Below are positions 10,244-19,585 of a stretch of 64,000 bases of DNA, in pieces. The notes beneath the pieces were generated by a model that worked only from the letters and a program-made list of their open reading frames with translations, had not been told where the DNA came from and did not search any database. The stretch's first letter is position 1. The number at the start of each line of letters is the position of its first letter. The position numbers and the translations under genes were made by a program. Source of the stretch: Psychrosphaera algicola (GTDB taxonomy: Bacteria; Pseudomonadota; Gammaproteobacteria; Enterobacterales; Alteromonadaceae); assembly GCF_028401425.1 (NCBI RefSeq), contig NZ_JAQOMS010000002.1, forward strand, positions 2,852,001 to 2,916,000, given 5' to 3'.

Positions 10244-10887
10244 TGGTCTCCTTAAAGCAAAATAGAATGAGCCGAGGCATTGCTCAGCTTGGTTTTACCC
10301 TACTCGAAATGTTGTTAGCCCTAGTGGTATTTGCAATGTTAGGTATGGCCACATATTCGGTTTTGCATAACACGGTTAATAGCCACGAAATTATAAAGCT
10401 TAGAAATGAGCAACTTACTGAGTTACAACGAGCCTTTGTGATCATCGAATCGGACTTTGTGCAGTTAGCGCAGCGTAAAGCAAGAGTTAACGGTGAAGAA
10501 CCAAGTGAAGCCTTGTTTATTGCTCAGGAGTATCTATTTGAGTCCGAGGGGATTGGATTTGCTTTTGTCCGAGATGGTTGGACAAACCCAGCAATGGTAT
10601 TACCAAGAAGTGAACTGCAACCGGTTGTGTATCGTTTATTCGAAGGTGAGTTACAGCGTTTATACTTTAATTTTGTCGATGCTAATTACGGTGCTGAACC
10701 TCGCATTCAACCGTTGCTCAGCGAAGTAGAAACAATGACGTTGGAATACTTTGATGGCAAAGAGTGGCAGGAGTCATTAACTGAAAATAGTTTGCCACCT
10801 TTGGTTAAGTTAATTATCGAATCGAAAGTTTACGGTAAAATTGAACGTATTTTTCCTTTGATAGCAAAAACGCAGGTGGGATCGTAA
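10243..10887 (+). CDS. gspJ: Type II secretion minor pseudopilin GspJ
   Basis: Minor pseudopilin of the tip complex, 214 residues. The leader is cleaved at LG^FTLLEMLLALVVF; the body carries the family's RAFVIIESDFVQLAQR and VVYRLFEGELQRLYF segments. ATG 10243 overlaps the gspI stop, and the TAA overlaps the gspK ATG at 10887. Intact; all neighbours support the call. Confidence 0.94.
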   Translation: MVSLKQNRMSRGIAQLGFTLLEMLLALVVFAMLGMATYSVLHNTVNSHEIIKLRNEQLTELQRAFVIIESDFVQLAQRKARVNGEEPSEALFIAQEYLFESEGIGFAFVRDGWTNPAMVLPRSELQPVVYRLFEGELQRLYFNFVDANYGAEPRIQPLLSEVETMTLEYFDGKEWQESLTENSLPPLVKLIIESKVYGKIERIFPLIAKTQVGS

Positions 10888-11924
10888 TGCACCTGAAAAA
10901 GCAAACTAAACGAAAGCAAAAGCAGGGCGGATTAGCGTTAATTACCGTCATGCTAGTTATTTCCTTGTGTGTTGTATTAGCGTCGGAAATGATGTCGCTG
11001 CAAAGCTATCAAATAAAACGAGTGTCTAATCTATTTGAACGTCAACAGGCCTATTGGTATGCGATGGGGTCAGAGCACTTTGTCAAAGGTCTGTTATCGG
11101 GTATCGCAGAAACAGACAAAGGGGTGATTAATCTATCGCAAAGCTGGGCAATGGAAGGCATGAGTTTTCCGGTCGACAATGGCTTAATTGAAGGCGAAAT
11201 TATTGACCTTAACAGCTGCTTTAATCTAAACAGTTTGTACGACAAAAGCGTTGACAAGGACCAGCTTAAATTTCGTAAAGATGTGTTTGTTCGCTATTTA
11301 GAGAACTTAGATATATCAAGCGAACTCAGTCTGGATGATTTAGCCAATAACTTATATGACTGGCTCGACCCAGATGACTACGCCACTGAAGCGGCGGGAT
11401 ATGACGGCGATATGTATGCGTCGTTAGCGTTTCCCTACCTCAGCGGCAATAGTCCACTGGCCCATGAAAATGAATTACGTGTTATATACGGTTTTGACGT
11501 AGTGGTTATGGCTCAGTTGCAAAGGCGATTTTGTGTTATTCCGCAAAGCAGCAGCTTTGAATTTAACATCAATACGATGAAAAAAGATGAGAGTGAATTA
11601 CTCCGAGCAATTTTAAACATTGATGAAGCCAAGATTGAATCAATCTTGGAACAAAGACCCGAAGAAGGGTTCACTGACATAAACGATTTTTGGGCGTTGT
11701 CTGAAATGAAGAACATCAAAGGCGTCACCGCAGCAAATAATTATTTTACGGTGAAGAGCAAGTTCTTTAAACTGATTACAAACGCATATTATAACGATAT
11801 GAAGTTCGCATTAACGAGCGTTATACAGCTGGACGACAAATACAATACGTATGTGATTGGTCGTCGCTTTGGAGGAAAAGTTGAGCGAGAAGCTAATCCT
11901 GAGGATGAGCAGCCAACCAACTAG
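10887..11924 (+). CDS. gspK: Type II secretion minor pseudopilin GspK
   Basis: Large minor pseudopilin (345 residues) thought to cap the pseudopilus tip. The prepilin-like N-terminus reads QGGLALITVMLVISL, lacking the Glu5 of other pseudopilins, as is normal for GspK. The helical insertion domain contains LANNLYDWLDPDD and the later NINTMK and RPEEGFTDINDFW (SAM-like) segments. The 3' end overlaps the start of gspL by 44 bases. Intact. Confidence 0.95.
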   Translation: MHLKKQTKRKQKQGGLALITVMLVISLCVVLASEMMSLQSYQIKRVSNLFERQQAYWYAMGSEHFVKGLLSGIAETDKGVINLSQSWAMEGMSFPVDNGLIEGEIIDLNSCFNLNSLYDKSVDKDQLKFRKDVFVRYLENLDISSELSLDDLANNLYDWLDPDDYATEAAGYDGDMYASLAFPYLSGNSPLAHENELRVIYGFDVVVMAQLQRRFCVIPQSSSFEFNINTMKKDESELLRAILNIDEAKIESILEQRPEEGFTDINDFWALSEMKNIKGVTAANNYFTVKSKFFKLITNAYYNDMKFALTSVIQLDDKYNTYVIGRRFGGKVEREANPEDEQPTN

Positions 11925-13212
11925 TACAGTACCTTGGATAGTGTATTCTGATACGACTAATGAAGTTATTGTTTCCGGTGAATTGGAACATCAAAGTGAA
12001 TTATCAACCCTAGCGCAGTACGCTCAGGGCAGACAGGTAACCGTTTTAACTAATGGTGCTGACGTGCGTCTGCATTGTCATTATATGGCCACAAAACCAA
12101 GTCGCCAAATCATCAAGGCGTTGCCTTATATGTTGGAAGATGAGCTTGCTGAGGACATTGACGCCTTGCACATTGCCACCGAAGACATGGGCTTTGATAA
12201 AGCGCTTAACAAACATTGGCTTAATATTGCCATTGTCAGTAAATCGTTGATCAAAACATGGTTGGACGCCCTTAATGATGCAGGTATCCCTGTTAAACGG
12301 ATCATCCCAGAATCCCTTTGCTTACCGTTTGAACAGAAAACTGAGGCACCACTGATCACAACTTTACAAATTGGTAATGGTTGGATTTTCCGTGAGAATG
12401 TTTGGCAGGGCACTTTTGTCGAATCTCAGTGGTTGCCGATTTATGTTGCACGACTCGTTGCTAATAACGCTAATGCAGCCGAAAATTCGAACGAAGGTAA
12501 AGATGGGGTTGCCGACATTGATGGATCAGAAGCTGATTCGTCAATTTTAACGTTAAAGCCGTTTACGCCATTGCCGGAAGATGTCATTGCTGAATTGGCC
12601 CTAAACGCCAATATTGAATTATCAGACCCTGAACCTGAACTGCCGATGTTGGTGTTAGCAAAAGGTGCCGAGCAAGTTAAATGGAATTTGTTACAGGGTG
12701 ATCTTGCTCCGAAAAAACAAATCAGTAAAAACTGGCAGATCTGGAGCACGGTTGGCGTTATGGCGTTAGTGATTTTCTTCTTGGAAATCGTCGCAAAAGG
12801 CGTGAGCTGGCATAACAAAAGCCAAGAGTTGGTGGCTAAAAAGGCCGAGTTAGTCACAATGTATCAAGCCGCTTTTCCAAAAGAAAAAGTGCGTGTTGCG
12901 CTGTTAAAACGCCAACTTACTAAAAAAGTCGCAGATGTTTCGGGTGGCGTTGTCGCGGATAACTCAGGTTATTTGCAACTTATGTTGAAGCTAACGCCTG
13001 TGTTACAAAAGCACAGCAGTGTTATTGCTGAGTCATTCCGATTCGAAGCAAGCCGCGGTGAATTGCGGATAAGCGCCTCGGCACCAACCTTCCAAAAATT
13101 TGAGCAATTCCGGATAGGCCTTGAACAGCTTGGCTTAGATGTGAAACAAGGTGCAGTGAGCAATGAAGGCAACCTTGTTTCAGGAACCATCAACGTGAAG
13201 GAGGTAGAGTAA
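11881..13212 (+). CDS. gspL: Type II secretion inner-membrane protein GspL
   Basis: Bitopic platform protein that recruits GspE to the membrane. TTG 11881 is chosen as start because GGAGG lies at 11871-11875, five bases upstream, and it gives the family-typical MSEKLILR; the more upstream TTG at 11857 has no such site. The cytoplasmic actin-like domain (WIVYS, ALPYMLEDELAEDID) is followed by one transmembrane helix (about residues 283-300, VGVMALVIFFLEIVAKG) and a ferredoxin-like periplasmic domain. It overlaps gspK and leaves one base before gspM. Intact, about 443 residues. Confidence 0.93.
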   Translation: MSEKLILRMSSQPTSTVPWIVYSDTTNEVIVSGELEHQSELSTLAQYAQGRQVTVLTNGADVRLHCHYMATKPSRQIIKALPYMLEDELAEDIDALHIATEDMGFDKALNKHWLNIAIVSKSLIKTWLDALNDAGIPVKRIIPESLCLPFEQKTEAPLITTLQIGNGWIFRENVWQGTFVESQWLPIYVARLVANNANAAENSNEGKDGVADIDGSEADSSILTLKPFTPLPEDVIAELALNANIELSDPEPELPMLVLAKGAEQVKWNLLQGDLAPKKQISKNWQIWSTVGVMALVIFFLEIVAKGVSWHNKSQELVAKKAELVTMYQAAFPKEKVRVALLKRQLTKKVADVSGGVVADNSGYLQLMLKLTPVLQKHSSVIAESFRFEASRGELRISASAPTFQKFEQFRIGLEQLGLDVKQGAVSNEGNLVSGTINVKEVE

Positions 13213-13213
13213 T

Positions 13214-13713
13214 ATGAGTCAGTTATCTGAATTACGAAACAAAATATCTGCTTATTACCAAACCAAAAATGACAGTGAACAAAAACTGTTACTAGCATTG
13301 GCTATCTTTTTACCTCTGTTTGCTTTGTATTCGATTATTAGCACAGTGAATACGGGTTTAGAGCAGTCAACGCAAAAGCTTGAGAAACAAATTGAGTTAA
13401 ACGACTGGGCAGCCGAGCAAATTAATATTATAGAGTCGGCAAAGGCGGTGGCGTTGCTAAAACGAGCCAAAGCTCAATTACACAACTTATTAATGCCTCT
13501 GCGCGTAAGCACGGAGTCACTATATCTCGCTTGCAGCCGCAAAAAACAGATACGGTTAGAGTGGGTATCGAAGAAGTCGGATTTAACAAATTTGTGACTT
13601 GGTTAACAGAATTACAAAATCGACATGGCATTGCCGTGGAGAGCATCGACTTCTCACGTTCAGATGTAGATGGGCGGGTAAAAATACGCCGTCTTGATTT
13701 GGGGCGCAGTTAA
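13214..13713 (+). CDS. gspM: Type II secretion inner-membrane protein GspM (frameshift near 13467)
   Basis: Single-pass inner-membrane protein that partners GspL. The N-terminal membrane helix (LLALAIFLPLFALYS, about residues 27-41) is followed by a coiled coil and a small periplasmic domain. The frame breaks near 13467 (CCAAAGCTC; a fourth A is expected); translation then continues as SSITQLINASARKHG to RLDLGRS and TAA at 13711-13713. The stop overlaps the gspN ATG (TAATG). Repaired length is about 166 residues, normal for GspM. Confidence 0.9.
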
Positions 13714-14449
13714 TGTCGATGATTAAAGCCGTTATCCTATTTTTTATCTTTCTGATTATACTAGTGTTGATCAAAATGCCAGTGTCACTGATTGCCGAAC
13801 GTTTTGACTTACCAAAAGGTATCGCATACGAGCAAATGAGCGGCACGGTATGGCAAGGAAAAATTAAACGCCTTCAGGTCGAGGGTGAAGTATTAAACAA
13901 AGTAGAATGGCAGGTATCGCCATTAAAGCTGCTTCTAGCGCAGGTAGAAGTGAAATTTAAGTTTGGTCCGGTGCGTGACGTCTCGCAATACAGCGGTAAG
14001 GGAACGGTCTCGTATTCGATGTCTGGCTTGAAAGTCACTCGTTCAGTCATTCGTTTACCGGCATCGAGTCTAAAAAATATTCACCAATACCTATTGCTAA
14101 TGTTGGCGGCAGAGTTATTTTAGACATAATCGACTATCAATATTCCTCAGCACTTTGCGATACATTGGATGGGGAATTGGTCTGGTCTAAATCTGAAATC
14201 GACTTTGGTGGCCCGATTGCATTTGGTACGATTGCCGCAGAGTTAGCCTGTGAGGAAAATAACGTCACGGTTAAGTTTAATGGCCAAAATCGACTCGGAT
14301 TGGAAGGGCAGGCATTAATTGAATCCACAACAAAGTTCGGTTTTGATGGTTACTTAAAACCTGACGCCACATTACCAAAAGCGGTACACAATGGTTTGTC
14401 CATGTTTGGTAAACCCGATGTTAAAGGTAAATATAAAATAGTTCTTTAA
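13713..14449 (+). CDS. gspN: Type II secretion protein GspN (frameshift near 14078)
   Basis: Last gene of the operon; an accessory inner-membrane protein present in a subset of type II systems. An N-terminal membrane helix (AVILFFIFLIILVLI) is followed by repeated beta-strand segments: MSGTVWQGKIKRLQV near the start and GELVWSKSEIDFGG in the second half, matching the T2SSN family. A run of six A near 14076 seems one base short; repair gives KKYSPIPIANVGGRVILD and an open frame to TAA at 14447-14449. Repaired length is about 245 residues. Confidence 0.88.
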
Positions 14450-14458
14450 TACATTATT

Positions 14459-14493
14459 GAGCTGGTCACAGATGCTAGGTTTGTGATCAGCTT
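14459..14493 (+). terminator. Hairpin downstream of gspN
   Basis: Inverted repeat AGCTGGTCACA (14460-14470) with TGTGATCAGCT (14482-14492), one G-U pair. There is no clear U-tract, so it may end the operon with Rho or act only as a stabilising 3' hairpin. Confidence 0.5.
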
Positions 14494-15027
14494 GATGAAT
14501 CAAAAATAATTCACCTCACCACGATAAATAAACTTAATTGGTCCATTTCACTTCTATACATGAGCTGTATGATTTTAAGGCAGTAATGCACCAAAACGGT
14601 TAGCAACATCTACGTATTAAGTTTTCTCTGTTTTAAAAAATCGATATTAATCAATAAAATTTCCTCTAATTTTTAGACTGACGGTTTATTAATCAAATGT
14701 GTGTTTTGTTCAAAATATAGTGAAGCCAGAACACGTGAAATTAATTTAACTTAAAATTCAATCGGTTGTGAAATTTTGAGCGCCGCAGGGTAGAGCGTTT
14801 TTTAATCGTTTTTTAGTTATAACCAATCAACTGGTGCGATGACTGATTATGCATAAAATTATTCTTTGTATGTAACACAGAATACACTTAGTTTAGGTAT
14901 GTTAATTGAATTCGTATTCATTGCTGAAATTAATTTATCTGTAATAACGAGTAGGGAATGTGCATTAATTATTAAGTGCAATTCATGATGTCATTCGTTG
15001 TTTAATCATGACAAAAAAGGAAAAACA
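14494..15027. other. Long AT-rich intergenic region upstream of glgC
   Basis: About 530 bp with no convincing ORF and no recognisable RNA family. It is AT-rich and must contain the glgC promoter. The ribosome-binding site AAGGA (15018-15022) lies just before the glgC ATG. I cannot point to a specific operator or riboswitch. Confidence 0.5.
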
Positions 15028-16304
15028 ATGGCAAATCCCTAGGGCGTTACGTAAGCGCACTAACAAAAGATACTATGGCATTGGTTTTGGCTGGTGGACG
15101 TGGGAGTCGCTTAGAAGAACTGACTGAGTGGCGTGCAAAACCTTCGGTCTATTTTGGCGGAAAATTTCGCATAATTGACTTCCCCTTATCCAACTGTGTC
15201 AATTCTGGTATTCGACAAATCGGTGTATTAACTCAATACAAAGCTCATTCTCTCATTCGCCACTTGGTTAACGGCTGGAGCCACTTTAAACGTGAATTTG
15301 GCGAAACGGTTGAAATCATGCCGGCGTCACAACGTTATTCAGAAAATTGGTACTTAGGTACAGCAGACGCGATTTATCAAAATATCGATATTATTAGAGG
15401 CATGCGTCCTAAATACATTTTGATATTGTCTGGTGATCACATTTATAAAATGGATTACGGACCAATGATTGCTCAACATGTTGAGTCAGAAGCAAAGATG
15501 ACTGTAAGTTGTATTGAAACGACGGTTGAAGAAGCAGCTGGCGCATTTGGCGTAATGAAAGTAAATGAAGACTATCGCGTTGTCGACTTTCAAGAAAAAC
15601 CTGCTGAGCCTGCTGAAATCCCATGAAAACCAGGATTTACGCTAGCCTCGATGGGGAACTACGTATTTGATGCGAACTTCCTACTTGATCTAGTAGAGGC
15701 GGATGCTAAAAACCCTGACTCTACGCATGATTTTGGTAACGATATTATTCCTTCAATCATTGCGGCTGAAAAAGTTTTTGCTTATGGCTTTAGAGCGCCA
15801 AGTAAAGATGAGAAAGCCTATTGGCGAGATGTTGGTACATTAGATTCTTTCTGGGAAGCAAACATGGAAATGATTGCAACTACCCCAGCATTAAATCTGT
15901 ACGATCAGGACTGGCCGATTTGGACTTACCAAGCGCAATTACCGTCAGCTAAGTTTGTATTTAATGACGAAGACAAAAAAGGTATGGCATTAGAATCAGT
16001 GGTTTCAGCTGGTTGCATAATTTCAGGCGCAGTTGTTACACGTTCTTTGCTATTTTCAAACGTAAAAGTTGAAGTTCACTCTGAAGTTGAAGATTCAGTT
16101 ATTTTGCCGAGTGTTACAATTGAAGCGAATTGTAAGATTAAAAAAGCGATAATCGACCGTGGTTGTATTATTCCTGAAGGCTCAGTAATTGGTTATGATC
16201 ATGATGCAGACAGAGCTGCGGGCTACCGAGTTACAAATAAGGGTGTGGTTCTAATTACCCGCTCTATGCAAGGATTGCCGCACGGTTATTCTTTCGAAGA
16301 TTAA
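15028..16304 (+). CDS. glgC: Glucose-1-phosphate adenylyltransferase (one frameshift, one in-frame stop)
   Basis: ADP-glucose pyrophosphorylase, which makes ADP-glucose from glucose-1-phosphate and ATP, the committed step of bacterial glycogen synthesis. The nucleotide-binding LVLAGGRGSRL, FPLSNCVNSG, GDHIYKMDY and the C-terminal left-handed beta-helix (SGCIIS-like repeats, CKIKKAIIDRGC) are all present. ATG 15028 has AAGGA upstream. Two lesions: at 15038-15043 (CCTAGG) a frameshift separates MANP from GRYVSALTKD, and at 15624-15626 a TGA replaces the Gly of IP-G-KPGF (CCATGA for CCAGGA). Repaired length is about 425 residues. No glgA, glgB or glgP is adjacent. A strong terminator follows. 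Confidence 0.95.
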
Positions 16305-16318
16305 ATTTCCGCAAAAAG

Positions 16319-16354
16319 TAAAAACGCGACTTCAATAAACAGTCGCGTTTTTTG
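16319..16354 (+). terminator. Rho-independent terminator after glgC
   Basis: 8-bp GC-rich stem ACGCGACT (16324-16331) with AGTCGCGT (16341-16348), preceded by A-rich and followed by T-rich sequence (TTTTTT). Strong intrinsic terminator. Confidence 0.92.
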
Positions 16355-16408
16355 ATCCTATTAAACTTATCCTCCGTACTACCTACTAACTGCGGTTAGA
16401 GGTGTTCG

Positions 16409-16927
16409 ATGTTCAATATTATTTGGTTTCAAGTTAATTGGTTTGGGTTGATTGCGTATCAGACGTACTTTGTGCCTATTTCAATTTTGTCCATTTGCCT
16501 GCATTTGTATTTAAATAAAGCCTATCGTCGAGCAGACATTAAACTGGCACTGATTGTCACTGCAAGTGGCTGTATCATTGAAACCTTGATGATCCAATTA
16601 GGGATTATTTCCTTCGACCAATTTGCATTATTGCTAGGTTTTTTGCCATTTTGGTTAGTTGTTCTTTGGACCTGTTTTGCGTTAACGCTTAACCATTCAA
16701 TGAAATTTTTCGCTAAACATCCGCTGCTCGCTGTCATTTGTGGTTCTTTGTTTGGGCCTCTGAGTTACTTAGCTGGGATCGAGCTTGGCGCGGCAACGTC
16801 ACAAGTTAAGCCGTTTTTATTGTTCTTAAGTTATTCATTTGTTTGGGGGCTGTCATTTGGGGTGTTCACCCGTTTGATTGTCGACCATTCTACGCGACAG
16901 GGAGGCCGTTATGCCTCATCTCTATAA
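16409..16927 (+). CDS. DUF2878 family membrane protein
   Basis: Small inner-membrane protein (172 residues) with about five or six hydrophobic segments (FVPISILSICLHLYL, FALLLGFLPFWLVVLW, FLLFLSYSFVWGLSF). The GPLSYLAGIELGAA and LPFWLVVLWTCFALTL motifs are typical of DUF2878. It overlaps the next gene, and the three genes 16409-18174 form one unit. Homologues usually sit in a larger cluster with a CFA-like methyltransferase, a DUF1365 protein and an oxidoreductase linked to modified fatty acids and singlet-oxygen stress; those partners are absent here. Biochemical function unknown. Start ATG 16409 follows GAGG. Confidence 0.8.
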   Translation: MFNIIWFQVNWFGLIAYQTYFVPISILSICLHLYLNKAYRRADIKLALIVTASGCIIETLMIQLGIISFDQFALLLGFLPFWLVVLWTCFALTLNHSMKFFAKHPLLAVICGSLFGPLSYLAGIELGAATSQVKPFLLFLSYSFVWGLSFGVFTRLIVDHSTRQGGRYASSL

Positions 16928-17603
16928 TAGTAAGAGATTGAACATGGTTACTAAGTATCCCCACAAAACGGCGGCTCGATGGTTATATATCACTTTGTTG
17001 ACGTTTGTTAGTGGTGCACTTGCGACTCAAAGTAATGGATCACCAATTGCACAGCTAACATTGGGACAAAACGCTGTTTCAACTAACGCAAATAGCGCCA
17101 ATATCGAATCGAATAGGACAAATAATACTGTCGACGCAAGACCTCTTAAATTGGTAGGTAAGGGGCGTTTTAAATTTGCATTTTGGTCAATTTATGACGC
17201 AGCGTTGTACACACAAAATGGTAAATACATAGACGGCGTTAACGATAACTACAGTGAAAATTTACCTCTGTATCTCAAACTAACCTATCTACGAGATATT
17301 GAAAAACAAGACCTCGTTGACAATACGTTTGATCAGTGGCGCAAACAAAAACTAAACCCCGAAGAGATGGCGAAGTTTCGTGATGTGCTGTTAGACATTT
17401 GGCCAAATGTTAGCGCGTCAGACAGTTTAGCAATTGAAGTTAACAGCAAGGGCAGTCTGTTTTATTTTAATGACCAACCAATAGGACCTCAACTAACAAC
17501 AGAGTTTGGGACATTTTTTACCGGAATATGGTTGGCAAAAAACTCCACTGAACCGACATTGCGGCAACAACTAATAGGAAGTCAGAATAATGAACCAAAT
17601 TAA
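16911..17603 (+). CDS. Chalcone-isomerase-fold periplasmic protein
   Basis: Exported protein of the bacterial chalcone isomerase-like (Chalcone_3) group. ATG 16911 is chosen because GGGAGG lies just upstream (16900-16905). It gives an N-terminal hydrophobic segment (WLYITLLTFVSGALA) that looks like a signal peptide, followed by the domain core (LVGKGRFKFAFWSIYDAALY, LYLKLTYLRDIEK, GPQLTTEFGTFFTGIWLA). The bacterial members are thought to bind fatty-acid-like ligands rather than to isomerise flavonoids; that is family knowledge, not visible here. It overlaps the genes on both sides. Intact. Confidence 0.82.
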   Translation: MPHLYNSKRLNMVTKYPHKTAARWLYITLLTFVSGALATQSNGSPIAQLTLGQNAVSTNANSANIESNRTNNTVDARPLKLVGKGRFKFAFWSIYDAALYTQNGKYIDGVNDNYSENLPLYLKLTYLRDIEKQDLVDNTFDQWRKQKLNPEEMAKFRDVLLDIWPNVSASDSLAIEVNSKGSLFYFNDQPIGPQLTTEFGTFFTGIWLAKNSTEPTLRQQLIGSQNNEPN

Positions 17604-18174
17604 TAAAACCCTAATGACGACAATGATTGCTGGTTCTATAGCGCTGATAGGTGGGTGTTCCACTGATATTGGTGAATACAAGACAACAGCGGGAAACTTT
17701 CAGTTAGAAACCTATTTTAATGGCCCAGTTGTGGCGTGGGGTATGATCCAAGATTATACCAACAAGGTGAACCGTAGATTTTGTGTTGAGTTAGAAGGAC
17801 AGTGGCAACAGGTAAATAACCAATCAAATGGCCAACTTAATGAATGGTTTTATTTTGACGACGGGGAAGTCAGTCAACGGATTTGGAACTTAACCAAAAC
17901 GCAGAACAATCAATATAGCGGAACTGCGAATGATGTTGTTGGCGTGGCGTCGGGACAAACATCGGGGTTTGCTTTTCAATGGCAATACAACCTCAGCTTA
18001 GACATTGACGGTTCAAGTTATGAATTCTTTTTAGATGATTGGATGTATCAACTGGATGAGTATCGCGTTTTTAATCGCACCTCTATGCGTAAATTTGGAG
18101 TTGAAGTGGCAGAAATAACTTTGTTTTTTGACAAGCAACAGCCACTTCGTTCATGCAATAAAGAAGTAATTTAG
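17590..18174 (+). CDS. DUF3833 family lipoprotein
   Basis: Lipoprotein of about 194 residues with signal peptide and lipobox LIGGC (Cys near residue 23). The body matches DUF3833: FNGPVVAWGMIQDYTNKVNRRF, WFYFDDGEVSQRIW, LDDWMYQLDEYRVFNRTSMRKFG. It overlaps the chalcone-isomerase-like gene by 14 bases, so the three products are probably made together and act in the envelope, perhaps on unusual lipids. Function not established. Intact; it converges with yrfG, leaving three bases between them. Confidence 0.8.
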   Translation: MNQINKTLMTTMIAGSIALIGGCSTDIGEYKTTAGNFQLETYFNGPVVAWGMIQDYTNKVNRRFCVELEGQWQQVNNQSNGQLNEWFYFDDGEVSQRIWNLTKTQNNQYSGTANDVVGVASGQTSGFAFQWQYNLSLDIDGSSYEFFLDDWMYQLDEYRVFNRTSMRKFGVEVAEITLFFDKQQPLRSCNKEVI

Positions 18175-18177
18175 TGA

Positions 18178-18837
18178 TCAGATAATGTCGTTAAGCAAAT
18201 TTCTAAAATCACTGGTATTTACGAAGCCATCAATATTCACTGGTGGCTTTTTACTGTCCGGATTCGAAACCGCTAGCAGGTGTTTGATACCAAATTGCTC
18301 AGCAGCGTGCAAAATTCTTGCGGAATCGTCGACAAATAAAGTGCGAGACGGATCAAAGTCTAAATGGGCGTGCAACTGGGTCCATAAATGTTGGCTTTCT
18401 TTACTTGCGCCAAATTGATGACAAGAAATTAATTCATCAATATGAGAATCAAGCTGAGTTTTTTCGATTTTTAAACTTAACGAATCTGGATGTGCATTGG
18501 TGACCAAAACCACTCGTTTTCCTGCGGCTTTTAACGCGTCTAAAAATGGCACGGTATCTTCTCGCAATTGAATTAGGTGACTAATTTCACGCTTGAGTTG
18601 GACGATCGGCAGATCAAGTTCCTTTTGCCAATAATCAAGGCAATACCACTCTAATTGACCAAACACAGCATCGTTCTGTTTTTTAAGTTCAGTTTTTGCT
18701 TGAGCAAGCGGGATATTGTGTTTTATCGCATAGGCTTTCGGGGTGTGTTCCATCCAAAAGTGATTGTCAAAATGTAGGTCCAGCAACGTGCCGTCCATAT
18801 CCAATAAAACAGTTTCAATTTGTGACCAATTAAGCAT
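18178..18837 (-). CDS. yrfG: GMP/IMP 5'-nucleotidase YrfG (HAD family)
   Basis: HAD-superfamily hydrolase that dephosphorylates purine mononucleotides in E. coli. All HAD motifs are visible: LLDMDGTLLDL (motif I, the catalytic Asp pair), VLVTNAH (motif II), a lysine in GASKESQHLW (motif III) and TLFVDDSARIL (motif IV). The NWYCLDYW-like segment (EWYCLDYWQKELDL) is specific to this subgroup. Length 219 residues is normal. It is divergent from nudE, an arrangement common in gammaproteobacteria. Intact. Confidence 0.92.
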   Translation of the reverse strand: MLNWSQIETVLLDMDGTLLDLHFDNHFWMEHTPKAYAIKHNIPLAQAKTELKKQNDAVFGQLEWYCLDYWQKELDLPIVQLKREISHLIQLREDTVPFLDALKAAGKRVVLVTNAHPDSLSLKIEKTQLDSHIDELISCHQFGASKESQHLWTQLHAHLDFDPSRTLFVDDSARILHAAEQFGIKHLLAVSNPDSKKPPVNIDGFVNTSDFRNLLNDII

Positions 18838-18903
18838 AGATTTCTGGCGTCGAGTCGTTATAGTTAAAGAAGTTAATTACGCAATAGTAGCAGAAGGCAA
18901 ACG

Positions 18904-19501
18904 ATGTCAGGTAAGACATTTGAAAATAAATCGACAACACAACTAGGCTCACTAACCTTGCCTCATGTGCACGAAACAAAACTGGTGGCGGAAAGTCGAT
19001 TATTTAAAATCGAACAAGTTGAACTCACTTTTAGTAACGGGGAACATCGGTTCTACGAGCGAATGAAAAGCTCGGGACGCGGTGCTGTGATGGTTGTCCC
19101 TATGGTGAACGAGGAGCAGTTTATTTTAGTCAGTGAATATGCCGCGGGCATTCACAGTTACGAACTTGGTTTTCCAAAAGGATTAATCGACCCTAGGGAA
19201 ACACCAGAAGAAGCTGCTAACCGAGAATTGAAAGAAGAAATCGGGTTTGGTGCAAAACGCTTAGTTAAATTGAAAACCCTTTCGATAGCTCCAAGTTACT
19301 TTAATTCAGAAATGCATATCTTTATTGCGTTTGATTTATATCCAGAAACGCTGTCTTAGCGATGAGCCAGAACCGCTTGTTTTGTCACACTGGCAACTGC
19401 AGGACAGCGATGAATTAATGGATAGAGAAGATTTCTCTGAAGCTCGAAGCGTGACAGCTTTGTTCTTAGCAAGACAATTTTTAACTAAGGTTAGACCTTA
19501 G
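18904..19501 (+). CDS. nudE: ADP-compounds hydrolase NudE (disrupted near 19354)
   Basis: Nudix hydrolase acting on ADP-ribose, NADH and Ap-n-A compounds. The Nudix box is complete: GFPKGLIDPRETPEEAANRE continuing LKEEIG (about residues 97-119). The first frame ends at 19359, but DEPEPLVLSHWQLQDSDELM and the rest follow in another frame to TAG at 19499-19501. At the junction TCTTAGC (19354-19360) stands where the family has Pro-Gly-Asp, that is CCTGGC, a CCWGG site. Repaired length is about 199 residues. It is followed 84 bp later by cysQ in the same orientation. Confidence 0.92.
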
Positions 19502-19585
19502 TGCAATATAGAATTCAAGTTTATGCGTGATAATATACAAGTTATCGGCTACTTTTAAATTGACGCAATTGTTCAGGACAATAAA

